The position numbers and the translations under genes were made by a program. Shown here in pieces: positions 50,855 to 60,089 of a stretch of DNA of 64,000 bases. The notes below the pieces were generated by a model. That model was not told the origin of the DNA. It saw only the letters and a list, made by a program, of their open reading frames with translations, and made no database searches. The stretch comes from Halomicrobium sp. LC1Hm (GTDB taxonomy: Archaea > Halobacteriota > Halobacteria > Halobacteriales > Haloarculaceae), in assembly GCF_009617995.1 (NCBI RefSeq), contig NZ_CP044129.1:1612001-1676000 (forward strand). Direction: 5' to 3'. Every line of letters begins with the position of its first letter. Positions within the stretch are counted from its first letter, which is position 1.

Positions 50855-52024
50855 TCACTCTTCGTCGTCGAACGGCGAGCCGGCGGCGTCGGGTTCGTGG
50901 CCGGCGAGACTGATGATGTTCTCGCGGCCGACGCGGAGCTTGCTGATCTCGCCGTCCTCTTCCATGTCCGAGAGGAGCATGCTGACTTTGGACTTCGACC
51001 AGTCGGTCTCCTCGACGATGTTGACCTGCTTCATGCGCCCGCCGTTCGATTCGAGGAGCTTGACGACGCGGTCGCTGTCCGAGAGCAGTTCCTCGTCGGG
51101 GATCGGCGTCTGGCTGTCCGTCGCCGAAGCGGTTGTCTCCGAGTCGCTGTCGGTGTCGCTCGCGGTGCTCGCTGTGTCGCCGGGCAGCGAGACCGAACCG
51201 TTTCGGTACGCGATCGCGCTGCCGACGCCGAGTACCAGGATGACGGCCCCGACGATCCAGACCATCGGGTTGTCGGTCCCGCTCGGGAGCGGTGCCGTCG
51301 TCGTCTGCGGACTCTGCGTGTCGCCCTCGGCACCAGAACCGCCAGCGGCGGTCGTCGCGGTCGAACGCGGTTCGAGTTCGAGGTACGGCCGCTGCTGTGC
51401 GAACTGCTGTTCGCCCTCCCAGGTGACGCTCTGGCTCTGTGTCAACGAGTCGGGCTGGGTCTGTGAAGTCGGCGCGGGGTCGACAGTGGCGAACTGGAGT
51501 CCCTCACCGCTGACGAACACGATCGACTGGTCCGGCCCGATGTAGAAGTTCTCGCCGAACACGTCGCCGACGACGACCCGCTCCCCGTCGGTCCGGGCGA
51601 AGTGCGTCCAGGTGAACGACAGTGCGATCGTCCCGCGGTCGTCGAAACTCGCCGTGACGTTCGTGTAGGCGTCGCGGTCGAACGACGTCGCTGCCATCGG
51701 CCGCCCGGTGGCGTTGCGGCCGATCGCGGTCAGCGCCTCGGAGCGGCTGACGAAGTTCCGGTACAGCTCCGTCTCCTCGCTCTCGAAGCGCTCGCCGAAG
51801 TCCCGAAACTGCCGTTTCTCGGAGTCGTTGGCCAACCGACGGTGGTGCTGGATCGACCAGCGCGCAGAGCCGTTCTCGGTGACCGCGATCTCGAACGTCG
51901 TCTGGTCGAACCCGTCGGGCTGGACCAACAGTCCGTTCGCCCTCGTCTCCTGGGCAGTCGTGACAGCGGCCCCGCTCACGAGCGCGGCCACGAGCAGACA
52001 CCCGAGGAGGAGCTGACGATGCAT
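50855..52024 (-). CDS. membrane-anchored sensor with C-terminal winged helix
   Basis: A 389-residue protein. A Sec signal peptide (LLLGCLLVAALVSGAAVTTAQ), then an extracellular beta-rich domain (about 30-210, with NGSARWSIQHHRRL and TIALSFTWTHFAR) and a Ser/Thr-rich stalk. A single membrane helix (VWIVGAVILVLGVGSAIAY, about 252-270) follows. The cytoplasmic end has a winged helix-turn-helix (LLSDSDRVVKLLESNGGRMKQVNIVEETDWSKSKVSMLLSDMEEDGEISKLRVGRENIISLAG). This is a one-component transmembrane transcription regulator (DUF7345/DUF7343-type). The ligand and target genes are unknown. Confidence 0.85.
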   Translation of the reverse strand: MHRQLLLGCLLVAALVSGAAVTTAQETRANGLLVQPDGFDQTTFEIAVTENGSARWSIQHHRRLANDSEKRQFRDFGERFESEETELYRNFVSRSEALTAIGRNATGRPMAATSFDRDAYTNVTASFDDRGTIALSFTWTHFARTDGERVVVGDVFGENFYIGPDQSIVFVSGEGLQFATVDPAPTSQTQPDSLTQSQSVTWEGEQQFAQQRPYLELEPRSTATTAAGGSGAEGDTQSPQTTTAPLPSGTDNPMVWIVGAVILVLGVGSAIAYRNGSVSLPGDTASTASDTDSDSETTASATDSQTPIPDEELLSDSDRVVKLLESNGGRMKQVNIVEETDWSKSKVSMLLSDMEEDGEISKLRVGRENIISLAGHEPDAAGSPFDDEE

Positions 52025-52185
52025 CTGCCCTATACCACCTGAGGACAGAATAAAAACGCTGTGTTGCGCCGAACAGTCGCCCCCGATCCGACGAGAAGAG
52101 GTCGATTCCGATCTCGTACGGGAGAGTTCCTTTGAAGGGATTCGTCACCTTGCGACGGCGAAATCGGTCACAGAAGGAAGGAGAG

Positions 52186-55100
52186 TCAGTCAGCGAGCGC
52201 GTCTGCGAGCCGCTCGACGGGATGTGACGGTGATTCGTGCCCGCGTCGATCACCGAGCTGTGTGCGACAGGACGCCCCCGGTGCGACGACGGCGTCGCCG
52301 TCGCTGTCCGCGATCTGATCGAAGAGAATCCGTCCGATCGCCTGGCTCATCGAGTAGTGTTCGGCCTCGTAGCCGAAGCTGCCGGCCATCCCACAGCAGC
52401 CCGAATCCAGCGGGTCGACGGCGTAGCCCGCCCGCCTGAGGACCCCGACGGCGTGGTGGTCTCGCGAGACGGCCTTCTGGTGGCAGTGGCCGTGGTAGGT
52501 CAGCGTCTCCTCGCCACCGGTCCAGTCGACGCGCTCGTCGAGTCGGAACCGATCGAGGTACTCACAGAGGCCGTACGCGTTGTCGGCGACGGGGGCGGCG
52601 TCCGAACCCAGGAGGTCACGATAGTCCGACTGGAACATCACGGCGTCGGACGGCTCGACGAGGACCACGTCCCACCCGTCGCCCACGCGGCCCTCCAGCG
52701 CGTCGACGTTCGTCCGTGCGCGCTCGCGGGCCACGTCGACGAAGCCCTTCGAGTGGGCGGCGCGGCCGCTGCTGGTCGCGTCGTCCGGGACGGCGACGTG
52801 TACGTCGGCGGCTTCGAGGACGCGGACGGCCGCACGGAGCACGTCGGGGTTGCTGTAGTTGTTGTACGTGTCGGGGACCAGCAGCGCCCGGCGCTGTGCG
52901 TCCTCTGGGTCGACGGCGGGGCCGCGCTGGGCGAACCAGTCCTCGAAGGACTCGCGCCGGAAGGTCGGGAGCGATCGCTCGCTCGCGATCCCGACCAGCC
53001 GCTCGGCCAGTACGTCACTGCCGGGTGCCCTGGCCAGCCAGTTCGACAGCGGTGCGAGCCGACTCCCCCAGGCGCTGAGGGTCTCGACGTGCGCGAACAG
53101 CTTCGACCGGAGGCTCGCACCGTGTTCCTGGTGGGAGGCGTGTTCGACCTCGGTCTTGAGCTTGGCCATGTCGACCTCGCTGGGGCAGTCTTTCGCACAC
53201 CCCTTGCAGCCGATACAGAGGTCCATGATCTCGTCGACAAACGTCTCGTCCGTCGGATCTGCCGGGAGGTCGCCGCTCATCGCCTGGCGGAGGGCGTTGG
53301 CTCGCCCCCGCGTCGCGGTCGACTCCTCGCCCGCGGCCCGATAGGTCGGACACATGACGCCACCGGTTGTCTCCTGAGGCCCGCGACAGCCCCCACAGCC
53401 GTGACACAGCTCGACCATCCCCTGGAACCCGTTCTCGTTGTCCCACTCCATGGCCGGCTCGAACGACATCTCGAACTCGTAGTCGGGATCGAACCGCAGG
53501 TCGTCGGTCATGTCGACAGCGCGGGCCCGCGCGGGGACGCCCTCGGGAATCGTCTCGTCGGCGGCGTAGCCACACACCTGACCGGGGTTCAACAGCCAGT
53601 CCGGATCGAAGGCCGCTTTCAGCTCCCGGAACACTTCCCACACGTCCTGTCCGTACAGCTTTCGGTTCCACTGGGTGCGCGCACGCCCGTCGCCGTGCTC
53701 GCCCGAGACGCTGCCGCCGTAGGTTGTGACGAGGTCGGTCGCGCCGTCCGCGATGGCTGCCATCTGCTCGACCCCCTCGACGGTCTTCGTGTTCACCAGG
53801 GGTCGGATGTGGAGACAGCCCGGACCGGCGTGGGCGTAGAAGCTCGCGAACGTGTCGTTGTCGGCCAGCAGCTCCTGGAACTCGGCGACGTAGTCCGCGA
53901 GGTTCTCCGGCGGGACGGCGGTGTCCTCGATGAAGCTGATGTGTTTCGCGTCCGAGGTCCGCCCGAGGAGGATCGGGAGCCCGCTCTTGCGGAGCTTCCA
54001 GAACCGCTTTCGTTCGCTCTCCTCGTGGGCCTCCTGGCCGTGAAACGCCTCTCGTGGCGCGTCGGTCAGCGAGTCGGCCCCGCTCTGTGCGACGCCGTCG
54101 GTACCGACGCTCCCGACCCGATCCGCGAGGAGATCCGCGACCCGCTCTTTGCCCTTCGGGTCGTTCTCGGCGTAGAACTCGACGAGCAACACCGCGCCGG
54201 TGTCCGCCGGGAGGAGCTGGTCGACCAGGTCGCCGAACTCCTCGGTGTCGGCGGCCAGCTCCAGCAACACGTCGTCGAGGACTTCGACCGCCGCGGGATC
54301 GTGTTCGAGGATCGCCGGCACGTCGGCCATCGCGTCGATGAGGTCGTGATAGGAGAGCAGCGCCAGCGACTTCGTCTCGGGGACCGGCTCCAGCGAGACC
54401 GTCGCCTCGGTCACGATGGCCAGCGTCCCCTCGCTGCCCGCGAGCAGCCGCGCGACGTTGACCGATCCGTCTTCTGCCTCCGAGAGGAGGCGATCGAGAT
54501 TGTAGCCGGAGACGTTTCGCTTGAGGTCGGGAAACGCCGCGGTGACCGCCTCGTGCTCGTCGTCGACGAGCCGTGCGATCGCCCCGTATATCTGACCTTC
54601 GAGCCCGTCCCGGTCGGCCCGCGATCGCAGCTCGTCGAGCGTGACCTCGCCGAACGTCGTCACGGTCCCGTCCGCGAGGACGGCCTCGCAGTCCTCGATG
54701 TACGCGTCGGTCTTGCCGTACTTCAGGGAGTGTGCGCCCGTGGAGTTGTTGCCGATCGCGCCCCCGAGGACGCTCTTGTCGCCCCACGCCGGATCGGGGG
54801 CGAACTTCAGGTCGTGGTCGGCGAGCCTGTCGTTCAACGCCCCGAGGGTGACACCGACCTGTGCGCGTGCCGTGCGTCCCGCCGGATCGACCGACCGGAT
54901 CGCGTCCATGTGGCGCGAGCAGTCGACGACGACTGCCTCGTTGACCGCCTGTCCCGCGAGGCTCGTCCCACCGCCTCGCGGCAGGACCGGCGTTCCCCGC
55001 TCGGCGCAGTAGTCGACGACCGCTGCCACGTCGGCCGTCGAGGTCGGATAGACGACGCCGATCGGTACCACCTCGTAGGCGCTCGCGTCGGTCGCGTACA

Positions 55101-55257
55101 ACTGTCGCGTGTACTCGTCGAACCGGACCGCCCCGTCGATGCGGTCTTCGAGGGCCGCGACGAACGCGGGGCGCTCGACGGAACCGCCCTCGTAGTCGTA
55201 ACCCGCCCGATCGTCGGTAGCCGGGTCCGGCCCACCCCGATCGTGTCGTGTTCCCAT
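52186..55257 (-). CDS. FAD-linked oxidoreductase with Fe-S domains (D-lactate/glycolate dehydrogenase type)
   Basis: A 1023-residue membrane-associated dehydrogenase. The FAD-binding PCMH domain (about 30-230; PRGGGTSLAGQAVNEAVVVD) is followed by the FAD-oxidase C domain (about 270-570). Iron-sulphur motifs CHGCGGCRGPQE (about 615) and CIGCKGCAKDCPSEVD (about 680) and C-terminal CCG-type cysteine domains (GCCGMAGSFG, about 955) complete it. The domains are fused in one chain as in GlcD-GlcF/Dld fusions. It likely feeds electrons from a 2-hydroxyacid into the membrane. Start ATG at 55257. Confidence 0.9.
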   Translation of the reverse strand: MGTRHDRGGPDPATDDRAGYDYEGGSVERPAFVAALEDRIDGAVRFDEYTRQLYATDASAYEVVPIGVVYPTSTADVAAVVDYCAERGTPVLPRGGGTSLAGQAVNEAVVVDCSRHMDAIRSVDPAGRTARAQVGVTLGALNDRLADHDLKFAPDPAWGDKSVLGGAIGNNSTGAHSLKYGKTDAYIEDCEAVLADGTVTTFGEVTLDELRSRADRDGLEGQIYGAIARLVDDEHEAVTAAFPDLKRNVSGYNLDRLLSEAEDGSVNVARLLAGSEGTLAIVTEATVSLEPVPETKSLALLSYHDLIDAMADVPAILEHDPAAVEVLDDVLLELAADTEEFGDLVDQLLPADTGAVLLVEFYAENDPKGKERVADLLADRVGSVGTDGVAQSGADSLTDAPREAFHGQEAHEESERKRFWKLRKSGLPILLGRTSDAKHISFIEDTAVPPENLADYVAEFQELLADNDTFASFYAHAGPGCLHIRPLVNTKTVEGVEQMAAIADGATDLVTTYGGSVSGEHGDGRARTQWNRKLYGQDVWEVFRELKAAFDPDWLLNPGQVCGYAADETIPEGVPARARAVDMTDDLRFDPDYEFEMSFEPAMEWDNENGFQGMVELCHGCGGCRGPQETTGGVMCPTYRAAGEESTATRGRANALRQAMSGDLPADPTDETFVDEIMDLCIGCKGCAKDCPSEVDMAKLKTEVEHASHQEHGASLRSKLFAHVETLSAWGSRLAPLSNWLARAPGSDVLAERLVGIASERSLPTFRRESFEDWFAQRGPAVDPEDAQRRALLVPDTYNNYSNPDVLRAAVRVLEAADVHVAVPDDATSSGRAAHSKGFVDVARERARTNVDALEGRVGDGWDVVLVEPSDAVMFQSDYRDLLGSDAAPVADNAYGLCEYLDRFRLDERVDWTGGEETLTYHGHCHQKAVSRDHHAVGVLRRAGYAVDPLDSGCCGMAGSFGYEAEHYSMSQAIGRILFDQIADSDGDAVVAPGASCRTQLGDRRGHESPSHPVERLADALAD

Positions 55258-55364
55258 ATCGGATTCTTCGACCGGATCCCGATTAAAGCACCGGGCCACC
55301 GCTCTCGCTGCCGGCTGTCAGCCCGCTCTCTGCTCTCCGGACGGGAACCGAACGGCCGCGACAA

Positions 55365-56021
55365 TCAGAGTTCTTTCCACTCGGAGGGCTGGCTCGTGAG
55401 ACCCATGACGCGGGCCTGACGAGTGCCGTCCTCCTCGCGGAACTCGATGAGGCCGTCGAACGCCTGCTTGATGACCTGGAGGGTCTGGTCGTCGTGTGCG
55501 CCGGAGTCGATCGTGAACACGCCGACGTAGCCCGCCGAGTCCAGTCGCGACGAGAGGATGTGACAGAGCTTGAACACGGTCTTCTTGTCCGTGTACGTCA
55601 GCATCGTCGACAGGGAGACCAGCGCGAGCCGTCCCTGGTCGCGCCCGCTCTTGTGGAGCCCCTCCAGTGCTTTCGTGATGCCGATACCGATGCCGGTCAG
55701 GTCGCCCGGAGAGTTCACGTGATGGGTGTACGCGCCGCTCTGTGCGGCTTCGCCACCGCTGTTGTCGCCGCGGCAGTCGACGACTCCGAGCTGTGAGTCG
55801 TCCATCTCGGGTACGTCCGTTCGAAAATCGTCGACGACCGAGCTCGCCTGATCGTTCGTCGTCACGACGACCGCCCCCTCGCCGTTACCCACCCCATCTT
55901 TGAGGATATCCATCGCGAGGGCCTCTTTGCCACTCATCGCGGGGCCCGCGACGAGTAGGCTCGTCCCCGGACGAACCGAGTCCAGCGCGTCGAAGTCAAG
56001 TACGGTTGACAGGTCGTACAT
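55365..56021 (-). CDS. KaiC/RAD55-like RecA-fold ATPase
   Basis: A 218-residue RecA-superfamily protein. The P-loop reads LLVAGPAMSGKEALAM (G-P-x-x-S-G-K-E type), and the Walker-B-like strand is RLALVSLSTMLTY. It ends QPSEWKEL. It is 14 nt downstream of a HalX response regulator on the same strand, so it is likely cotranscribed with it. Such proteins are inferred to be signalling partners of haloarchaeal histidine kinases; their output is unknown. The ATG at 56021 is preferred, since longer starts enter the upstream gene. Confidence 0.85.
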   Translation of the reverse strand: MYDLSTVLDFDALDSVRPGTSLLVAGPAMSGKEALAMDILKDGVGNGEGAVVVTTNDQASSVVDDFRTDVPEMDDSQLGVVDCRGDNSGGEAAQSGAYTHHVNSPGDLTGIGIGITKALEGLHKSGRDQGRLALVSLSTMLTYTDKKTVFKLCHILSSRLDSAGYVGVFTIDSGAHDDQTLQVIKQAFDGLIEFREEDGTRQARVMGLTSQPSEWKEL

Positions 56022-56034
56022 ATTCTCTGACTGT

Positions 56035-56619
56035 TTATTCGTCTTCACCATTGCTGAGCCCACGCAACGTTGCGATAAAGTCGGCGTCGTCGCCGATGCC
56101 ACCAAGTGATTCCGAGAGTTCGGATTTTAGTTCTCCGATCTCCTCCTTAAGTTCATCGTATTCGTCGCTCTCTTCGAGTTCTGCGCTGCTCTTGCTCGCT
56201 TCGAGCGTCGCTTGCTTCTCGACCAGCGAGTAGTACTCCTGTAGGAGGGTATCGTAGTCGGAGCGTTCGAGCAGGTTCTCCACGGTCTCGTGGAGCTGTT
56301 CGCTCCGGATCGGCTTCGAGAGATACGCGTCGAATCCCATCTCCAGAATGTCGAAATCCGGTTCGACCGCCGTCACCATCGAGACGCGACAGCCGAGATC
56401 ACGTTCCCGGATCCGCTCTAGTACCTCGTCACCCGAGAGTCCCGGCATCATACGGTCGAGTAACACGACATCGACGCTGTCGTCGAGTAGGTCGAGCCCT
56501 TCGTCACCGTCGTGGGCCATCCGGACTTCGTAGTCGTTTCGGAGCCATAGCTTGTATGTTTCCGCAACGTCCGGTTCGTCCTCGACGATGAGCACGACGG
56601 GGCGATCCGATTCAGACAT
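56035..56619 (-). CDS. HalX-domain response regulator
   Basis: A 194-residue response regulator. The receiver domain (about 8-120) has the acidic pocket VEDEPDV, phospho-acceptor in VVLLDRMMPGLSG (about Asp54), TAVEP and the signalling lysine in AYLSKPI. The C-terminal coiled-coil HalX region (LQEYYSLVEKQATLEASKSSAEL) is haloarchaea-specific and of unknown output. It is followed by the KaiC-like gene. The partner kinase is not in the immediate neighbourhood. Confidence 0.93.
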   Translation of the reverse strand: MSESDRPVVLIVEDEPDVAETYKLWLRNDYEVRMAHDGDEGLDLLDDSVDVVLLDRMMPGLSGDEVLERIRERDLGCRVSMVTAVEPDFDILEMGFDAYLSKPIRSEQLHETVENLLERSDYDTLLQEYYSLVEKQATLEASKSSAELEESDEYDELKEEIGELKSELSESLGGIGDDADFIATLRGLSNGEDE

Positions 56620-56821
56620 CTATTCTCTACACGTGGTTACTTTTTCATCATACATAGCCCTGTGGGTCTGTCAGCGCGCCGAATCAGCGGCCAGTACGTC
56701 AGTTCGGTCCCCATCGTGGGGCGGTCATCCCGCCACCCGATCGACCCCTCCTGTCTCCGAACAGAGCCCCCCGGAGAGATAGACCAGCACACACAAACCC
56801 GTCGGGCTCGACGTCGAGCGT

Positions 56822-57397
56822 ATGATCCGAAACCTTGCACCGTCGAGCGGGGTCTTTACCAGCAACGTCTTTCTCGTCGAGGGCGAGACGACGACGCTGG
56901 TCGACGTGGGCAACGACTTCGACGTGGTCTCCGAGGTGCGAGCCGTCGTCGACGAGATCGATCAGGTCGTCCTGACACACACCCACCGCGATCACGTCGG
57001 CACCCTCGACGCGGTTCGGGACGCGTTCGACGCGCCGGTCTGTGGCTACGACGACGGCTTCGACGGCGTCGACCGTGCGATCGCCGACGAGACGACCCGA
57101 CAGATCGGCGACGAGGAGTACGTGGCGCTCCACACGCCGGGTCACAAGGACGACCATCTCTGTCTCTACGCGGCCGAGGCGGGCGTGCTCTTCGCCGGTG
57201 ATCTGGTGTTTGCCAACGGTAGTTTCGGTCGGACGGACCTCGAAGAAGGCGACCGATCGCTGCTCGTCGAGAGCATCGACCGCGTCCTCGATCTCGTCGA
57301 CGAGGACCTCGCCGAGATGCACGCCGGCCACGGTCCCAGCGTCACGGACGACCCGTACGGCAACATCGAACTGGCGAGGCAGGCCGCGCGGTTCTGA
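56822..57397 (+). CDS. metallo-beta-lactamase-fold hydrolase
   Basis: A 191-residue MBL-fold hydrolase. The metal ligands are VVLTHTHRDHVGT (H-x-H-x-D-H), LHTPGHKDDHLCL, FAGDLVF and HAGHGPS. It resembles glyoxalase II-type or other small MBL hydrolases. The substrate is unclear. Divergent from the HalX operon. Confidence 0.92.
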   Translation: MIRNLAPSSGVFTSNVFLVEGETTTLVDVGNDFDVVSEVRAVVDEIDQVVLTHTHRDHVGTLDAVRDAFDAPVCGYDDGFDGVDRAIADETTRQIGDEEYVALHTPGHKDDHLCLYAAEAGVLFAGDLVFANGSFGRTDLEEGDRSLLVESIDRVLDLVDEDLAEMHAGHGPSVTDDPYGNIELARQAARF

Positions 57398-57429
57398 TAC
57401 TGCCGGCCCCGGCAGTCGAACACGCTCTG

Positions 57430-57693
57430 TCAGGCCAGCCCGTAGTAGCCCGGCTCGTCGTCGGCACTCGGCTCGGCGAAGACGAAGGCGTCGGCGTGTT
57501 TGATGAGCCACGGAATGGCCCAGTCCATCAGGACGTTCTCGGTCTCGACGTCGAGTTCCGCCTCGGCCTCTAACCCCTGGAGGAGGCGACCGATCTCGTA
57601 GATCGTGTACATCTCGTCGTCGTCCAGTACCTCCTCCGGCTCGCGAAACTCCAGCGGGCGGAGATCGTCGAACTCGTCTTTCGGTTGTGGCAT
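57430..57693 (-). CDS. DUF5827-type acidic protein
   Basis: An 87-residue acidic protein: EFDDLRPLEFREPEEVLDDDEMYTIYEIGRLLQGLEAEAELDVETENVLMDWAIPWLIKHADAFVFAEP. It has two long helices with conserved tryptophan and proline, and matches a haloarchaeal unknown (DUF5827 by memory). No further function. Confidence 0.78.
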   Translation of the reverse strand: MPQPKDEFDDLRPLEFREPEEVLDDDEMYTIYEIGRLLQGLEAEAELDVETENVLMDWAIPWLIKHADAFVFAEPSADDEPGYYGLA

Positions 57694-57822
57694 GGCCGCT
57701 GGTTCCGCGCCGCCGTGCGTAAAGCCCTCGAAAGTGACGCGCCGTCGTCGACGGCGAGTGTCGCCACTGATCGACGATCTCGAAAGAAAGTGCGAAGCTC
57801 GGGAGCCCGCCGTCGGGCGACG

Positions 57823-58434
57823 TTACTCGAAGTGACCGACTGCGGTCTCGTACTGCGATGCGACCTCGTCCCAGTCGACGACCTCGAAGAAGGCGTCGAC
57901 GAAGCTGCCGCGGTCCGGGCCGTAGTCGTAGTAGTACGAGTGCTCCCAGACGTCCAGCGCCATGATGGGGTGAGAGCCCCAGAGCGCGCCCTGGTCGTGC
58001 TTGTCGACCGTGACGTTGCGGAGCTGTTTGGCGACCGGGTCGTAGACGAGCAGCGCCCAGCCACCGGCGGCCGAGGCGGCTGCCTCGAACTCGCCTTTCC
58101 AGCCCTCGTAGGAACCGAAGTCCGCTTCGATCCGGTCACGGAGTTCGCCCGACGGCTCGCCGCCGCCGTTGGGGGACATGTTGTCCCAGAACAGCGTGTG
58201 GAGATAGTGTCCACTGCCGTTGTGGGTGACGTTGCCCAGCGCACCGGCGCTGGATCCGAACTCACCCGACTCGCGGTTCTCCGCGAGGGTCTCCTCGGCG
58301 GCCGCGAGGCCGTTGACGTACCCCTGATGGTGGGTGTCGTGGTGCCAGGTGAGTACCTGCTCTGAGATGTGGGGCTCCAGCGCGTCGTAGTCGTACGGAA
58401 GTGGCGGCAGTTCCGGATCTGAGTGTTCGGACAT
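57823..58434 (-). CDS. sod: Fe/Mn superoxide dismutase
   Basis: A 203-residue superoxide dismutase that removes superoxide in the cytosol. The metal ligands are visible in TWHHDTHHQGYVNG (His), NVTHNGSGHYLHTLFW (His), MALDVWEHSYYYDYG (Asp and His). The first active-site loop and the GGWALLVYD strand are typical of the Fe/Mn class. A Shine-Dalgarno-like GGAGGAGA precedes the ATG. Confidence 0.97.
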   Translation of the reverse strand: MSEHSDPELPPLPYDYDALEPHISEQVLTWHHDTHHQGYVNGLAAAEETLAENRESGEFGSSAGALGNVTHNGSGHYLHTLFWDNMSPNGGGEPSGELRDRIEADFGSYEGWKGEFEAAASAAGGWALLVYDPVAKQLRNVTVDKHDQGALWGSHPIMALDVWEHSYYYDYGPDRGSFVDAFFEVVDWDEVASQYETAVGHFE

Positions 58435-58440
58435 GATAAA

Positions 58441-58448
58441 TCTCCTCC
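58441..58448 (-). promoter_or_regulatory. Shine-Dalgarno sequence of sod
   Basis: GGAGGAGA lies 6 nt before the ATG at 58434, implying a leadered mRNA. Most genes in the window with a recognisable TATA appear leaderless, so this one is an exception. Confidence 0.6.
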
Positions 58449-58591
58449 ATCTTTTGGGTCGGGCGGACGCCTGTTAAACGTTTAGGAGACGCACGATACC
58501 ACACCGCACGCACGTGCCGACCGCCTGCTGGCCGTTCTCGGCCGGTAATTCGGGTCCCGACGCCGAGACCGTCGGCGACCCGCCGTTGGGC

Positions 58592-59992
58592 CTAACTCTC
58601 GCCGCGGGCAGTCTCGAACATCTCCAGGGCCTGGTCGCGTCGCTCGCCGTGGTCAACGATGGGATCGGGGTACTCCGGGGCGGCGTTGCGACGCTGGGTC
58701 GGGCTGAGATCGGGCCACTCGTGGATCACCGACGGCTCGGCGTCGCGCAGCTCGGGCACGTACGTCTTGATGTACTCCGCGTCGGGGTCGTACCGCTCGC
58801 CCTGCGTCATCGGGTTGAAGATTCGGAAGTACGGCTGTGCGTCGGTGCCCGTCGAGGCCGCCCACTGCCACCCGCCGTTGTCGTTCGCGGTGTCGTGGTC
58901 GACCAGACGCTGTTTGAACCACTCGTATCCCGCTCGCCAGTCGATCAGCAGGTCCTTGGTGAGAAAGGAGGCGACGATCATCCGGACGCGGTTGTGCATG
59001 AACGCCTCCTGGCGGAGCTGGCGCATCCCGGCGTCGACGATCGGGTACCCCGTCTCGCCGTCCTTCCAGGCCTGGAGCGCCTCGGGGTCGTCGCGCCACT
59101 GGAGTGGGCGCTCGTAGGACTTGTAGTCGTCTGTGACGACCGACCGGTTGGCAAAGAGGACCTGGGTGTAGAACTCCCGCCAGGCCAACTGCGACTGGAA
59201 CTCCTCGACGGATTCGCGCCGTTCCTCGTCGTTGGCCGCTGCCGCCGCGCTCGCGGTCCGCTCGTACACCTCCCTGATACCGATCGTCCCGAACTTGAGG
59301 TGTGCGGAGAGCCGTGAGGTACAGTCGTCTGCGGGGTAGTCCCGGCGGCCCTCGTACCGATAGATGTCGTCCTCGCAGAACGCGTCGAGGAGAGCACGGG
59401 CCGGCTCCGTCCCGGCTGGGGGGATCTCTGCCCGTGGGTCTTCGAAGCCCAGGTCATCCACCGACGGCAGGGGGTCGCCGGACACGTCGGCCAGTTCGTC
59501 CGGGCTGGGCGCGTCGTAGGGCTCGTCTTTCTCCCGGTCGTGCCACTTCCGCCCGAAGTAGGTGAACACCGAGTAGGGATCGCCGTCGTTGGTCGTGATC
59601 TCGCCGGGGCGATGGAGGACCGAATCGGTGACCGCCTCGCGTTCGACGCCCGCGTCGTCGAGGGCCTGTCGGACGGCGATGTCGCGCTCGATGCCGAGTC
59701 CGGAGTAGGCTTCGCCCCAGGTCACGCCGTCGGCTCCGAACGCCTCGGCCAGCCGCGGGATCTCGGCCGTCGGATCGCCGCGAGCGATCACGAGGTCGCT
59801 CCCGCGGTCACGGTACTGTGCCCGCAGCGAGTCGAGCGCGTCCAGCATGAACGCCACGCGGGGCGGTGCGGCGTGGTCGAGGACGGCGTCGTCGAAGACG
59901 AACACCGGGACGACCGGGCTGTCGGCCGTCGCCGCGGCCAGGCCGGCGTTGTCGGTCGTCCGGAGATCGCGTCGATGCCAGTGGATTCGCAT
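58592..59992 (-). CDS. phr: deoxyribodipyrimidine photolyase
   Basis: A 466-residue class I photolyase using FADH- and light to reverse cyclobutane dimers. The N-terminal antenna-type Rossmann domain opens MRIHWHRRDLRTTDNAGLAAA. The C-terminal FAD domain has TSRLSAHLKFGTIGIRE, QSQLAWREFYTQVLF, GYPIVDAGMRQLR, HNRVRMIVASFLTKDLLIDWR and DNDNGGWQWAASTGTDAQP-type (here NDNGGWQWAASTGTDAQPY) signatures. Start ATG at 59992; longer starts are not photolyase-like. Confidence 0.96.
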   Translation of the reverse strand: MRIHWHRRDLRTTDNAGLAAATADSPVVPVFVFDDAVLDHAAPPRVAFMLDALDSLRAQYRDRGSDLVIARGDPTAEIPRLAEAFGADGVTWGEAYSGLGIERDIAVRQALDDAGVEREAVTDSVLHRPGEITTNDGDPYSVFTYFGRKWHDREKDEPYDAPSPDELADVSGDPLPSVDDLGFEDPRAEIPPAGTEPARALLDAFCEDDIYRYEGRRDYPADDCTSRLSAHLKFGTIGIREVYERTASAAAAANDEERRESVEEFQSQLAWREFYTQVLFANRSVVTDDYKSYERPLQWRDDPEALQAWKDGETGYPIVDAGMRQLRQEAFMHNRVRMIVASFLTKDLLIDWRAGYEWFKQRLVDHDTANDNGGWQWAASTGTDAQPYFRIFNPMTQGERYDPDAEYIKTYVPELRDAEPSVIHEWPDLSPTQRRNAAPEYPDPIVDHGERRDQALEMFETARGES

Positions 59993-60089
59993 ACGAGACA
60001 ATCGGCCCGGTCCCTTCTCAAAGGCACCCCTACTCTGTTGGTGGCGACCTGACCAACGCTTTTGGTCGTCCTGGCCGTCGGTGCGGGAC

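Noticed and set aside
52237-55419. A 1060-residue open frame antisense to the FAD/Fe-S dehydrogenase
   Set aside because: It lies wholly opposite a gene with all expected domains; long antisense frames are common in GC-rich DNA and it has no recognisable motifs.
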